DNA from: Kiritimatiellota bacterium B12222
Lineage (GTDB): Bacteria > Verrucomicrobiota > Kiritimatiellia > SS1-B-03-39 > UBA6053
DNA length: 64,000 nt
Direction: 5' to 3'
Assembly: GCA_029719485.1 (NCBI GenBank)
Contig: CP120722.1
Location: 992,001-1,056,000 of the forward strand
Below are positions 18,541-27,686 of the stretch, piece after piece. The notes under the pieces are model-generated. The model saw only the letters and a list, made by a program, of their open reading frames with translations, did not search any database and had not been told where the DNA came from. Made by a program: the position numbers and the translations under genes. Position 1 is the first letter of the stretch. Every line of letters starts with the position of its first letter.

Positions 18541-19425
18541 ATGATAGCGGGTCTCCACATGAATGCAACCCGGATTGCCTGTCTCCAAACCTTAGGATTT
18601 GACTCTTCAGCTGAGGCTGCGGATCATACCGAAACCTTGATACGTGAAGCTGCCGCAGGCGGTGCAAAAATCATTTGCACGCAGGAGCTTTTCCTGACGC
18701 CGTATTTTTGTCGGGTTCAAGACCCTGACTTATTTGATTTGGCTGAAAAAATACCTGGTCCGAGTACAGATCGTTTTCAACGCTTGGCCAAAGAATTGTC
18801 TGTGGTGCTGGTGCTTTCTTTGTTCGAGCGGCGGGCGGCGGGTCTTTATCATAATACGGCCGCGATTTTGGATGCCGACGGATCGTATTTGGGGGCATAT
18901 CGCAAGATGCACATTCCTCAGGATCCGGGTTTTGAAGAAAAGTTTTATTTTACGCCCGGCGATACGGGATTTAAGGCATGGGATACGGCATATGGTCGGA
19001 TTGGGGTGATTATTTGTTGGGATCAATGGTATCCGGAATCTGCGCGGTTGACGGCGTTAGACGGGGCTGAAATTATCTTTTGTCCCACAGCGATCGGGTG
19101 GTTACCTGAAGAGAAAGAAGCGTTGGGTGAAGGTCAACTGCGGGCGTGGCAGCGGGTGCAGGAGGGTCAGGCCGTGGCGAATGGCTGTTTTTATGCGGCG
19201 GTGAATCGTGTAGGTACGGAAGGGGATACCGAATTTTGGGGTCATAGTTTTGTGGCAGATTTTACGGGTACCTTGTTGGCAGAAGGTGGAGAAAAAGAAA
19301 CGGAAATTTTGTACGCGGATTGTGACCTGAAAGCCATGGAGGACCACCGACGGATGTGGCCCTTTTTTCGAGATCGTCGCATTGATGCGTATCAAGGGAT
19401 CACGCAACGTTTTTTAAATGATTAA
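18541..19425 (+). CDS. aguB: N-carbamoylputrescine amidase
   Basis: A 294-aa nitrilase-superfamily (carbon-nitrogen hydrolase) enzyme with the complete catalytic triad: Glu49 (CTQELF), Lys122 (YRKMHIP) and Cys159 (IICWDQWYPE). The spacing and WDQWYPE context fit AguB, which releases putrescine, CO2 and ammonia from N-carbamoylputrescine. The downstream neighbour is agmatine deiminase, which makes its substrate. An alternative start is the ATG at 18559. Confidence 0.92.
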   Translation: MIAGLHMNATRIACLQTLGFDSSAEAADHTETLIREAAAGGAKIICTQELFLTPYFCRVQDPDLFDLAEKIPGPSTDRFQRLAKELSVVLVLSLFERRAAGLYHNTAAILDADGSYLGAYRKMHIPQDPGFEEKFYFTPGDTGFKAWDTAYGRIGVIICWDQWYPESARLTALDGAEIIFCPTAIGWLPEEKEALGEGQLRAWQRVQEGQAVANGCFYAAVNRVGTEGDTEFWGHSFVADFTGTLLAEGGEKETEILYADCDLKAMEDHRRMWPFFRDRRIDAYQGITQRFLND

Positions 19426-19486
19426 ATGATTAAATGCTTTTGCCTTCAGGATTATCTGGTTGGGCTGTTTTTTGTGAGAAACCTTT

Positions 19487-20482
19487 ATGATGAATGTACG
19501 TCTTCCTGCTGAATATGAACCTCAAGTATCCATTTGGTTGAGCTGGCCCGGGAATCCTCACACCTGGTCAGATTGTCGTGAAGGATTGGAAGGTGCATAT
19601 GCGCATTTTGTGGCGGTGATTTCCCGTTATCAGAAGGTGGATCTGATTTGTTGTCAGGCTTGGCAGGGGAGGGCGCGTCATCAGCTTGAAGAGGCGGGGG
19701 CTGACTTTTCGGTCATTACCTTTCATGATTGGCCTGTCAATGATGCCTGGTGTCGGGATCATGGTCCGTTGTTTGTCTGGTCGTCTGCGGGTGAAAAAGA
19801 AGTGGTGGATTTTCAGTACAACGCCTGGGGAGGCAAGTTCAGTCCTTGGGATGCGGATGATGATATTCCACGACGGGTTTCCGAGGCTCGGAAGTTGGGG
19901 CGGCATCGGGTTCCGAGGGTCGGAGAAGGGGGAGCGATCGAAGTGAATGCGCAGGGGGTGATGATCACGACAGCTTCGGTATGGTTGAATGAAAATCGCA
20001 ATCCCGGGTGGACACGTGAAGAGGCTGAAGCGTGTTTTGGGAAATATTTAGGGGTGAAAGAGACCTTGTGGTTGGAGCAGGGCTTGATTGGCGATGATAC
20101 GGATGGGCATATCGATACCCTCTCACGTTTTGTGAATGACGAAATGGTGGTGACGTCGCTTTGCGAGCGTTCGGACCCTAATTACATGGTGTTAAAGGAG
20201 AATCAGGAGCGGTTGAGTCAGCGGGTGAAGGTAGTGGCGTTGCCTCATCCCGATGCGATGTGGAAGGAGGGAGAGCGTTTACCTGCGACCTACGCCAATT
20301 TCTTGATCTTAAACGATGCGGTGTTGGTACCGACCTATGGTCAGGCCCAAAAGGACGCTGCGGCTGTGGGGGTGTTACAGGAGCTTTATCCTGAACGTGA
20401 AGCGCTGGGGGTTCCTAGTGAACTGTTCATGCGGGAAGGTGGATCCTTGCATTGTTTGAGCATGCAGGAGGCCGCTCGATAA
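19487..20482 (+). CDS. aguA: Agmatine deiminase
   Basis: A 331-aa member of the guanidino-group-modifying superfamily. Catalytic elements visible: NDAWCRDHGP at 85-94, the GEGGAIEVN block at 146-154, DTDGHIDTLSRF at 204-215 with His208, and the nucleophile Cys323 in REGGSLHCLSMQ. It converts agmatine to N-carbamoylputrescine and ammonia. It lies 61 bp after aguB on the same strand, completing the two-step agmatine-to-putrescine route. No arginine decarboxylase is in the window. Confidence 0.95.
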   Translation: MMNVRLPAEYEPQVSIWLSWPGNPHTWSDCREGLEGAYAHFVAVISRYQKVDLICCQAWQGRARHQLEEAGADFSVITFHDWPVNDAWCRDHGPLFVWSSAGEKEVVDFQYNAWGGKFSPWDADDDIPRRVSEARKLGRHRVPRVGEGGAIEVNAQGVMITTASVWLNENRNPGWTREEAEACFGKYLGVKETLWLEQGLIGDDTDGHIDTLSRFVNDEMVVTSLCERSDPNYMVLKENQERLSQRVKVVALPHPDAMWKEGERLPATYANFLILNDAVLVPTYGQAQKDAAAVGVLQELYPEREALGVPSELFMREGGSLHCLSMQEAAR

Positions 20483-20566
20483 CGAGTCCTTTGACTTGTC
20501 TACCTACGTGAAACTCGGTTTATGGAAGGGGGGGCAGGTTTAGGGATGAGGTCGCAGGACTCGACT

Positions 20567-21295
20567 TTAAAAAGTGAGACCGGAAACGAGGGCGATTCGG
20601 CCATCGGAGCTGCCAAAGATATCGGCTTCGAGGGAGAGAAAGTTATGTTGTCCGAAGGTGAAGCCGGTCATGAAACGCACGCCGATATTTTGATCGGAGC
20701 TGCCATCAAAACTACCTTGTTTGGCGGTGGTGTTGTTGAGGAGGATGGAGGCACCTGCATTCATGCCATTGGCGCCGATGGGGCCATTATTTCTGCCTAC
20801 GTAGACTTGGCGCCATTCGATGCCCAGGGCTGCTTCGAGAGACATCCATTCAATTTCGCTATTGTCGTCTGCTTGGGCGGAGCCTCCGCGGACGGCGGCA
20901 TCCACGATAATGGCCAGCCAATCGCGGGGGCCGAGGGTGGGGTCGCTACGGAGTGGATAGAGCATGGGGCGGAGCATGAGGCCTGCTCCCCAGGTGAAGC
21001 CCCCGTTGGATTTGCCGGGGAGGAGTTCAGGATCGTGCCACCCGGCTTCAATCCAAGGGTTGATGCCCGGGATGATTTGGGTTTGGGCGACGACGGTCAC
21101 CCGGGTCATGCTCAGGGATTGGCGGGTGCTGCCATCTTTAAGGACGCGGTCTACGCCTTCGACTTGAATACCGACGGAGCCGATGGGGTTTCCTGCAGCG
21201 GTTACCAGTGCGCCCCCATTATCCAAAAGTTGGGCCTGGAGGGTTGGGCCGACTGTAGTGATAAAAAAGAGAAAGAGGGAGAGGTGGATTTTCAT
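20567..21295 (-). CDS. Exported beta-barrel-like outer-membrane protein
   Basis: A 242-aa protein with signal peptide MKIHLSLFLFFITTVGPTLQA|Q. The mature part has alternating hydrophobic/polar stretches, many Gly and aromatic residues, and ends ...SGLTF with a terminal Phe, as expected of an outer-membrane barrel of 8-10 strands. Its start overlaps the stop of the glycosyltransferase gene as ATGA, so the two are coupled and may cooperate in handling a polysaccharide at the envelope. A 262-aa antisense frame over the same region lacks these features and was discarded. Confidence 0.75.
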   Translation of the reverse strand: MKIHLSLFLFFITTVGPTLQAQLLDNGGALVTAAGNPIGSVGIQVEGVDRVLKDGSTRQSLSMTRVTVVAQTQIIPGINPWIEAGWHDPELLPGKSNGGFTWGAGLMLRPMLYPLRSDPTLGPRDWLAIIVDAAVRGGSAQADDNSEIEWMSLEAALGIEWRQVYVGRNNGPIGANGMNAGASILLNNTTAKQGSFDGSSDQNIGVRFMTGFTFGQHNFLSLEADIFGSSDGRIALVSGLTF

Positions 21296-22809
21296 GAGGG
21301 GAGCTCCTGAGTGGGTGTTTCAAAACTGTCGATACCATGTCGGGTTTTTTCCCAGTAGTGGGGGTTGGTAAAGAGTTGGATAAATCCTTTCCAGGCGCCG
21401 ATGGAAATAAGGATCCAATAAATAGGCATGGTAAGGGCGGCAGGAATCAGGCGCCAGCGTTTTTGGGTACAGGCGGCAAGGATGCCTAGCAATACAAAAA
21501 AGAAATTGGCGATCAGCAGGGCGCAACTTACGATGAAAAAGCCGACAGAAAGCGGGGCGAGGATTTTGTGTTCGCTGGGGCCCCAATAAATCATTTTCCA
21601 CGCTTGGCGTACGGCTTCATTTTCACCGGCGATGACGTCCCAGATTTCACGACCGGCGGCAAGATCGACGCTCAGCCAGCAGAGATAGATGGCGAGGAGA
21701 ATCCAGAAAACCAAATTCAGCACCAGCAGAAAAGAGTGGCCACCTACGACCAGAAGAAAGCCCATGAATCCGTGAAGACCCAGGCCCTTGAAGGTGCGGA
21801 GTGGATGGCGCATATGGGTGAAGAAGGTTTGGAAATATCCTTTGACCCAGCGGGAGCGTTGGCGGATCCAGTTTCCGGTTTGGGAGGTGGCTTCTTCCCA
21901 AGTGGTGGAGGCGACGGTGCGAGTGCGGTAGCGACGTTTATGCAGGCGGATACCGAGGTCACAGTCTTCGGTCACATTAAAGGGGTCCCAGCCGCCGATT
22001 TCGCGTAGGACTTCGGTTTTAAAGTGGTTGGAGGTGCCTCCGAGGGGGAGGGGCACGTTCATATGTTGGAGGCCTTCCAGATAAAAATCGAACCAAGTGG
22101 CATATTCGAGAGCAAAACATGCGGTGAGCCAGTTGCGCTTTGCATTGAAATAGGCCAGACGGCATTGCATACAAATCACATCGATAGGTGCGCGAGAGAA
22201 GGCGGAGAGGACACGCATGATTTGGTCAGGTTCGGGTCGATCTTCTGCATCGTAAATGACCACATAGTCCCCCTTTGCTACTTTGAGGCCATAATTGCAG
22301 GCCCGGGGTTTGGTTTTGGGGCTCCCTTCTGGAATAACGAGGATGCGGACGGAGGGAGGGAGGTCCATGGCTTTGGCGATGGCGATGGTTTCGGGATCGT
22401 CTTGTTCAAGGAGGAGGAGGATATCGAGTTTTGACGAAGGATAGTCGAGGTGAGTGAGATGGTGAAGTAAGCCGGGGAGGACATTGGCTTCTTTGTATAG
22501 GGGGACGAGGATCGAATAAAGCGGGAGATCATTCTCAGGAATGAGGTCAGGTTCGGGTCTTTTTTTCAGATTTGCGAGGATGCCAAGAAAAGCGGAGGCT
22601 AATTTAAATAAAGCTACCCCCAAATATGCGGCTGCCGAACAGAAAGAAAACAGGATAACAAAGATATCCCACCGATAAATCAAAAGAACGAGTGCAAACA
22701 GTGCTATCAGAACCCCCGTAATTTTTTGGGATCTGCTGAAGAGGATGTAACTGCAATCTTTCGGGTGCTGGACGATGAATTCGTTCGCTATTTCGTCTAT
22801 ATATTCCAT
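21292..22809 (-). CDS. Membrane-bound processive family 2 glycosyltransferase
   Basis: A 505-aa protein. It has two N-terminal TM segments (about 30-75), a cytoplasmic GT2 domain, and about four TM segments at the C-terminal end. The motifs of cellulose/hyaluronan-synthase-type enzymes are in order: DAED at 187-190 (nucleotide-sugar/metal binding), TED at 280-282 (catalytic base) and QRSRW at 317-321 (acceptor site, QxxRW). It should polymerise a beta-linked polysaccharide and pass it through its own membrane channel. No PilZ domain or bcs partner is present. The coupled downstream gene codes for an outer-membrane-barrel-like protein that could be the export partner. Confidence 0.88.
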   Translation of the reverse strand: MEYIDEIANEFIVQHPKDCSYILFSRSQKITGVLIALFALVLLIYRWDIFVILFSFCSAAAYLGVALFKLASAFLGILANLKKRPEPDLIPENDLPLYSILVPLYKEANVLPGLLHHLTHLDYPSSKLDILLLLEQDDPETIAIAKAMDLPPSVRILVIPEGSPKTKPRACNYGLKVAKGDYVVIYDAEDRPEPDQIMRVLSAFSRAPIDVICMQCRLAYFNAKRNWLTACFALEYATWFDFYLEGLQHMNVPLPLGGTSNHFKTEVLREIGGWDPFNVTEDCDLGIRLHKRRYRTRTVASTTWEEATSQTGNWIRQRSRWVKGYFQTFFTHMRHPLRTFKGLGLHGFMGFLLVVGGHSFLLVLNLVFWILLAIYLCWLSVDLAAGREIWDVIAGENEAVRQAWKMIYWGPSEHKILAPLSVGFFIVSCALLIANFFFVLLGILAACTQKRWRLIPAALTMPIYWILISIGAWKGFIQLFTNPHYWEKTRHGIDSFETPTQELPS

Positions 22810-22954
22810 TTACAAAGGCACACTTGGTATGAAAAGAGCTTGATGACAAGTTCAAAAGCGGGCTTAGGCAGAAACAAACTGTGATTTGAAGTGAATCCAG
22901 TCTTGATGTTTGGTCCAATATTTTGGAAGCATAGGGCTAGAACCGGAGAAAAAA

Positions 22955-23962
22955 TTGGCTACAAAAAATAAAGAGACACAACCTAAAATTACCGACATAC
23001 TTGGCATCGACTTTGGATCGACGAGTACCAAGCTGGTACGTATCAAGAAATCTGGAAGTAACTTAACATTGGTTGATGCGGATGTAATGCCCACATTTGA
23101 ATTCAGCAATGACGGGAAGGAGCCTAAATTAAATGTGCCCAAAAAATTAAACGCACCTTATGCGGCAGTGGCGGTGACGGGTCAGGACAGTCATGTGCGG
23201 TTTATGTTTATTTCGAGCAACTTAACCGATGCGCGCGCCATTCAGCAGCGGGTGAGTAAATCGTTGAGTTTAGGGAGGGAACATCGGGTGGGGTATTCGA
23301 TTGTGGAACGGGGCAAAGATGAGTTGGATCACAAGGTCTTGGCTGCGGGGATTCCTCAGGTTGAAGTACAGGCGGTGCGGCGCTTGTTTGCGGACAATCA
23401 TCCCAGCAATATCTCCTTGGAGATTTCGGGATTATCTGCGCTCAACAGTTTTAGTCATACCCCTGCGGTGCAAGAGGCTGAGGGGATTGTTTGTTATTTA
23501 GAGGCGGGTGCGTCTTCAGTGTTTGTAAGTTTTTTCCTGAACGGGGAATTGCGTTTGGTGCGAAAATTCGACCATGGATCGTTGTTTATCCAAAGGCGAA
23601 TTCAGGATGTATTAAACATCAATGAAGATGATGCGTTAACCGTGTTGTTTGAGGATGCTAATCCTTTGTTAGACCAGTCATTGGATCCGATTAGCACCAT
23701 GACGCAGGAAATTTCGATTTCGTGTAAATTTGTAGAGCGGAATGAAAATAGTCGTATTCAACAAGTGTATGTCTCTGGGGGGTTGAGTTATTCGCCTTAT
23801 TGGAATTATACGTTAACTGAAATTATGGGCGTGGAGCCTCAAGTATGGAATCCTTTTGTTCCTAATGGGATGAAAACGTATCCGAAGGGCGTCTATGGTG
23901 TAGAAAGTATGTTTGCACCTGCTGTTGGAGCCGCACTTGCTATCTTAAATTCAAAATCATGA
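22955..23962 (+). CDS. pilM: PilM-like actin-fold pilus/secretion assembly protein
   Basis: About 335 aa. The frame is open from a TTG at 22910, but I choose the TTG at 22955 because GGAG lies 6 nt upstream. The N-terminal phosphate-1 motif of the actin fold, ILGIDFGSTSTKLVRI, is clear, and a C-terminal VYVSGGLSYSPYW motif (adenosine-type) follows. PilM is a cytoplasmic ATP-binding protein that binds the N-terminus of PilN in type IV pilus machines (equivalent to part of GspL in type II secretion). It is the first of five tightly coupled genes. Confidence 0.85.
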   Translation: MATKNKETQPKITDILGIDFGSTSTKLVRIKKSGSNLTLVDADVMPTFEFSNDGKEPKLNVPKKLNAPYAAVAVTGQDSHVRFMFISSNLTDARAIQQRVSKSLSLGREHRVGYSIVERGKDELDHKVLAAGIPQVEVQAVRRLFADNHPSNISLEISGLSALNSFSHTPAVQEAEGIVCYLEAGASSVFVSFFLNGELRLVRKFDHGSLFIQRRIQDVLNINEDDALTVLFEDANPLLDQSLDPISTMTQEISISCKFVERNENSRIQQVYVSGGLSYSPYWNYTLTEIMGVEPQVWNPFVPNGMKTYPKGVYGVESMFAPAVGAALAILNSKS

Positions 23963-24615
23963 ATCATTATATCAATTTATTAGAGCCTACCGAAGTTCAT
24001 TATCATAATGCGGCGGCAAACAATCCTCTTTATAAGATAGGAGGCATTGTTGTGGCTGTTTTGGTCGTGGCTTTCTTTGGGTTGAAGTACAAAGGGCTTC
24101 AAGATACGATCAAGGAAGGGAATCGTATTGAATCCACTTGGAAGAAAATTGAAGCTGATGTGGAGGCCGCGAAAGTAAGAAGTTCACAAAACCAACGGTT
24201 TGAAGAGGCGAGGAAGACCTTGGAAGGGTGGTCTGCTTCAAATATCCAGTGGCCTAAAGTGATGGACTTTTTGGTGTATGAAGTGCCTGTTTCCTTACAG
24301 GATATTCAATTTACTCATTTATACTTTGACGAAGAGATGGTGGGGTTGCGAAATCAAAAAGAAGGGGACAAGAAAGTTTATCCGTTAAAGCGTAAAGTGA
24401 ACTTGGTGTTGAGAGGAATTATACAGTCAGCTCGTGCCGAAAAGATGTTGATTGAATATCAGAAAAATTTGACTTCATCAGAAAAGGCCCCGGTTGAGAT
24501 ATCTGTTGTGAAATTTGATAATTATCAGGCGTTAAGAGATGAGAATGGTGAGCGTATCGACCAAGCGTCTTTTGACTTTTTGATTGAATTGAAAGAGCGG
24601 GAGGTGTTGCCATGA
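23959..24615 (+). CDS. pilN: PilN-like inner-membrane assembly protein
   Basis: A 218-aa protein with a short cytoplasmic N-terminus containing INLLEP, the conserved PilM-binding element of PilN (INLLP-like). One TM helix follows (about 26-42), then a coiled-coil segment and a small periplasmic alpha/beta domain. It overlaps pilM by 4 bp and the next gene by 4 bp, so it is translationally coupled. The assignment rests on the INLLEP motif, topology and position. Confidence 0.82.
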   Translation: MNHYINLLEPTEVHYHNAAANNPLYKIGGIVVAVLVVAFFGLKYKGLQDTIKEGNRIESTWKKIEADVEAAKVRSSQNQRFEEARKTLEGWSASNIQWPKVMDFLVYEVPVSLQDIQFTHLYFDEEMVGLRNQKEGDKKVYPLKRKVNLVLRGIIQSARAEKMLIEYQKNLTSSEKAPVEISVVKFDNYQALRDENGERIDQASFDFLIELKEREVLP

Positions 24616-25244
24616 ATTTTGCAGAATTAGAAAAAGAGCAAAAGCAGATGGTTATTTTAACCGTAGGGGCTGTGATTGCGGTTTTTATGCTGGCTCGAAA
24701 TTTGATGATTGAGCCCGCCAAAGCCAAAGCCGCTGCGGCAGAAAAAATTATTACAGAGTTAGAAGGGAAGCTCAAGGGGGGCGAAACTTTGTTGCGTAAA
24801 GATTCTAGAATTCAAAATGAACTTTTAGAGAATGCGAAAACGATTGCACAAATTTACGAAACCGAACTACCCCCTGAGGGAAGCCGTTATGGTTGGGCCT
24901 TGGGGAATATTATTGGGGTTGCGGATGAGGTGGGTGTTCAGGTGAAGGTGAATGAGAGTAGAGCGCAGCGTTATATATCGCCAAAGAACGAAGGAAGTGA
25001 GAATTTACCGATGTGGATTCCTTACAATGTAAACGTAGATCTTTTTACAAGTTTTGAGAATTTGAAAAAATTTCTAGCAGTGCTTGAAGAAAAATATCCA
25101 TATAGTTCTGTTGCAATAATGGATATATCGGCGCGAAAATTTGATAATGAGAATCATTCTATTCATTTACTCATAGAATGGCCCGTTTTTCGCTATGATA
25201 AAGATCTGAAGCAAATTCAACAATTTGCAAAGGACGCGAACTAA
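24612..25244 (+). CDS. pilO: PilO-like inner-membrane assembly protein
   Basis: A 210-aa protein with one N-terminal TM helix (about 12-28), a coiled-coil (Ala/Glu/Lys-rich, 33-85) and a periplasmic ferredoxin-like domain. Topology and gene order match PilO, the heterodimer partner of PilN. Sequence similarity cannot be judged by eye because PilO diverges strongly, so the name depends on context. Confidence 0.75.
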   Translation: MNFAELEKEQKQMVILTVGAVIAVFMLARNLMIEPAKAKAAAAEKIITELEGKLKGGETLLRKDSRIQNELLENAKTIAQIYETELPPEGSRYGWALGNIIGVADEVGVQVKVNESRAQRYISPKNEGSENLPMWIPYNVNVDLFTSFENLKKFLAVLEEKYPYSSVAIMDISARKFDNENHSIHLLIEWPVFRYDKDLKQIQQFAKDAN

Positions 25245-25648
25245 TGAAAATATGTATTCTATTGTGTATAACTGTCGGACTGTCAGGACTCTGGAGTCCG
25301 GTGATGGGTCGTGATCCTTTTTGGCCGATAGGGTATAATGGAAAAACGCCTGAAGTGGTGGTTGAGGAACCTGTTTATGTTCCGGAAGTGGTTCGCGAAC
25401 TCACGGATGCAGAGCTTGTAGAGCTTGCGCGCAAAGAGGCTGAGAAAATTCGTGAAAAGTTGGTTCGCAAGGGGACCATGAAGGCCAATGGCAAAATTTA
25501 CGCTTATGTGCAGAATAAATGGTATACCATTGGAGATACCATTGAAGTAACTGCACTGGGCAACACCTACCGTCTAGAAATTAAAACTCTTACATCAGAT
25601 AATATTGAACTGGAAGCTCACCGAACTGTGACGCCCACCCAAAACTAA
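25244..25648 (+). CDS. Small exported protein in the PilP position of the pilus operon
   Basis: A 134-aa protein with signal peptide MKICILLCITVGLSGLWSPVMG|R, followed by RDPFWP. A DPFWP-like motif after the export signal is typical of small periplasmic partners of secretins (PilP or GspC type). The middle is a charged helix (about 52-77), and the C-terminal 55 residues form a beta-rich domain with an NKWYTIGDTI segment resembling the GspC/PilP HR domain. It probably links the PilNO complex to the secretin coded next. Confidence 0.7.
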   Translation: MKICILLCITVGLSGLWSPVMGRDPFWPIGYNGKTPEVVVEEPVYVPEVVRELTDAELVELARKEAEKIREKLVRKGTMKANGKIYAYVQNKWYTIGDTIEVTALGNTYRLEIKTLTSDNIELEAHRTVTPTQN

Positions 25649-25661
25649 CCAGGAAACAGCT

Positions 25662-27587
25662 ATGAAAAATATTCCCCTCCTTTTAATGATCTCCGCCGGG
25701 CTGAGTGCGTTCCCGTACCTACATGCGCAAGAAGTAGATAATGGGGATGTCGACCGTATTCTTGCCGGTATTGAAGTTGAAGCTGATGTGCCAGAAGTCG
25801 AGGTTGATGAAGCCGTGGTGGAAGGCATGGTGGATGATGAAGCCGTGATTGAAGATGTGGTTGCTGAAGTTGTAACTGATGATGAAGTTATGATGGAGGA
25901 AGTGATCGTTGACGAAGCTGGCGACGTTGAAGTGATTGACGAAGAGATCGTCGTGGCTGCGGAGGATGTTTCTGATGAAAATGCTCCTGGAATGTTACCT
26001 GCCATTAATCTTGATGATGTACAAAACGTTGATGGTGATTTGGAAATTCGGAGTAGTGATGATGCCCGTAGTGGTTTGATTACGCTTCGTTACAAAGAAG
26101 TAGTGCTTGCGGACATGGTGAGTATTTTGGCGCAAACCGCCAATGCAAATATTGCGATTCCAGAAGGCTTGACTGAAAAAGTGAGCGGAAACTTAAACGA
26201 TGTTTTCTGGCGTGATGCGTTGGAAGTTATCTTGTCAGACAAAGGTTATGTGTTGATTGAACGTCAATCAGGTATTTATACCATTAGCTCACGTGATGCC
26301 TTGGCTGCTGAGCCTTTAGCTTCCGAAACCTTAGATTTAAAATTCATTACAGCTGATGCGGCCTTACCTGCAATTCAAAGTATGGTGGTAAGTTCTAACG
26401 CCATGGTGATCGCCATTCCTGAAACCAACGTGTTGGTGGTAAGCGAAACGCCTGAGCGTATTCAACGCATTAAAGAATTGCTGAAAGTGGTAGACCGTCC
26501 TCGTAAACAGGTCTTCATTGAAGCCAAATTTGTTGAGTTGAATGACTCTGCGATTCAGGACTTGGGTATCAACTGGCAAGTATTGCAAGGGTACACGGTT
26601 CGTGCCTCTGGTATGGAAGTGGTTTATGACCGTTTCGACAATCGGAGTACTCAGGATGCGCAAGCACTGTTAACGACAAAGACGGTTGAGAATGTGAATA
26701 CCTCTACCGTTACGGATGGTTTACCTGCCGTAAACTCAGGTATTTCCTCTTTTTCAAATGGTCAAACGGATGCAGTAGTTAAAGGACAAAACTTTGATTC
26801 TATTGATTCTGATGGTTCTTTTACGACTGTTCCCAGTATGGAGCAAATCGTAAACAAAACTGCGGTATTAAGCGCGGATGATTTTGCATTAACCTTGAGT
26901 GCGCTCCAACAGTTGGATGGTACACGTATCGTGTCCAATCCTAAAATGCTGGTAGCGAACGGTCAAACCGCGAACATTCATGTGGGTCGGAATGAGCCGA
27001 ACATCACTGCGACGTATGTGCCCAATGATGGTGGTGGCGGAAACTATGTGTATGCGTTGGATGCCGCTACTCCATATTTGGAAATCGGTGTAAAACTTCA
27101 GGTCACTCCTGTGATCAGCACAGACAAAAATATCACTATTAATATTCAACCCGAGTTGAGTCGTTTGATTGGTGAAAAATCAGCTGGTGATGCTGGCCTC
27201 AGCTATCCCATTACGCAGACCCGTCGAATCAACACAGAGTTTGCGGTTGAATCGGGTAAAACCGTTGCCATTGGTGGTTTGACTTCAACGGAAGATAAAG
27301 AAGCGGTTAACAAAGTACCATTGTTGGGTGATATTCCCATTATTGGTAAATATCTCTTCACTCACACTTCCACGACCAAAGTACAGGACGAGATCATTAT
27401 CTTTGTTTCTGTGAACTCTGCCCATACTGAAACGTTGGATGATGATGATGGTATTCCTGAAATGGGCTCACTTATCTACACATGGTTGAGTCATCAGGAA
27501 ACTGAGCGTGCTATGAAAGCGGAAGCTGCTTTGGTGAATGCCGGGGTGATTGAACCTGATGTCGCCGCAGAAGAGACTGCTAATTAA
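25662..27587 (+). CDS. pilQ: Secretin (PilQ/GspD family outer-membrane channel)
   Basis: A 641-aa protein. Order: signal peptide ending LHA|Q; a very acidic V/E/D-rich stretch (about 24-105) with repeats of VxEVxVDEAV character; an STN/N0-like domain (about 125-210, SGLITLRYKEVVLADMVSILAQ); an N1-type domain (LDLKFITADAALPAIQSMV ... VLVVSETPERIQRIKELLKVVD); then the secretin C-domain with VFIEAKFVELNDSAIQDLGINW, the inserted gate region, and VAIGGLTSTEDKEAVNKVPLLGDIPIIGKYLF near the end. The last block is the secretin signature. It forms the outer-membrane pore. A terminator follows. Confidence 0.92.
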   Translation: MKNIPLLLMISAGLSAFPYLHAQEVDNGDVDRILAGIEVEADVPEVEVDEAVVEGMVDDEAVIEDVVAEVVTDDEVMMEEVIVDEAGDVEVIDEEIVVAAEDVSDENAPGMLPAINLDDVQNVDGDLEIRSSDDARSGLITLRYKEVVLADMVSILAQTANANIAIPEGLTEKVSGNLNDVFWRDALEVILSDKGYVLIERQSGIYTISSRDALAAEPLASETLDLKFITADAALPAIQSMVVSSNAMVIAIPETNVLVVSETPERIQRIKELLKVVDRPRKQVFIEAKFVELNDSAIQDLGINWQVLQGYTVRASGMEVVYDRFDNRSTQDAQALLTTKTVENVNTSTVTDGLPAVNSGISSFSNGQTDAVVKGQNFDSIDSDGSFTTVPSMEQIVNKTAVLSADDFALTLSALQQLDGTRIVSNPKMLVANGQTANIHVGRNEPNITATYVPNDGGGGNYVYALDAATPYLEIGVKLQVTPVISTDKNITINIQPELSRLIGEKSAGDAGLSYPITQTRRINTEFAVESGKTVAIGGLTSTEDKEAVNKVPLLGDIPIIGKYLFTHTSTTKVQDEIIIFVSVNSAHTETLDDDDGIPEMGSLIYTWLSHQETERAMKAEAALVNAGVIEPDVAAEETAN

Positions 27588-27609
27588 TGTTTGGTTACTT
27601 CTCTCTAAA

Positions 27610-27652
27610 CAAAAAAAAAAGTGCCCCGGTTATGCCGGGGTTCTTTTTTTGT
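27610..27652 (+). terminator. Terminator of the pil operon
   Basis: CCCCGG/CCGGGG stem with loop TTATG between an A10 tract and a TTCTTTTTTT run, just after the secretin stop codon. Confidence 0.9.
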
Positions 27653-27686
27653 TTGCGCCTGTGGTATCGCAGGGTAGGGATGCTAT

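Noticed and set aside
20522-21310. 262-codon ORF on the plus strand
   Set aside because: Antisense to the exported barrel protein, which has a signal peptide and a coupled start. The plus-strand frame has no such features and an odd Gly/Ala-rich composition.
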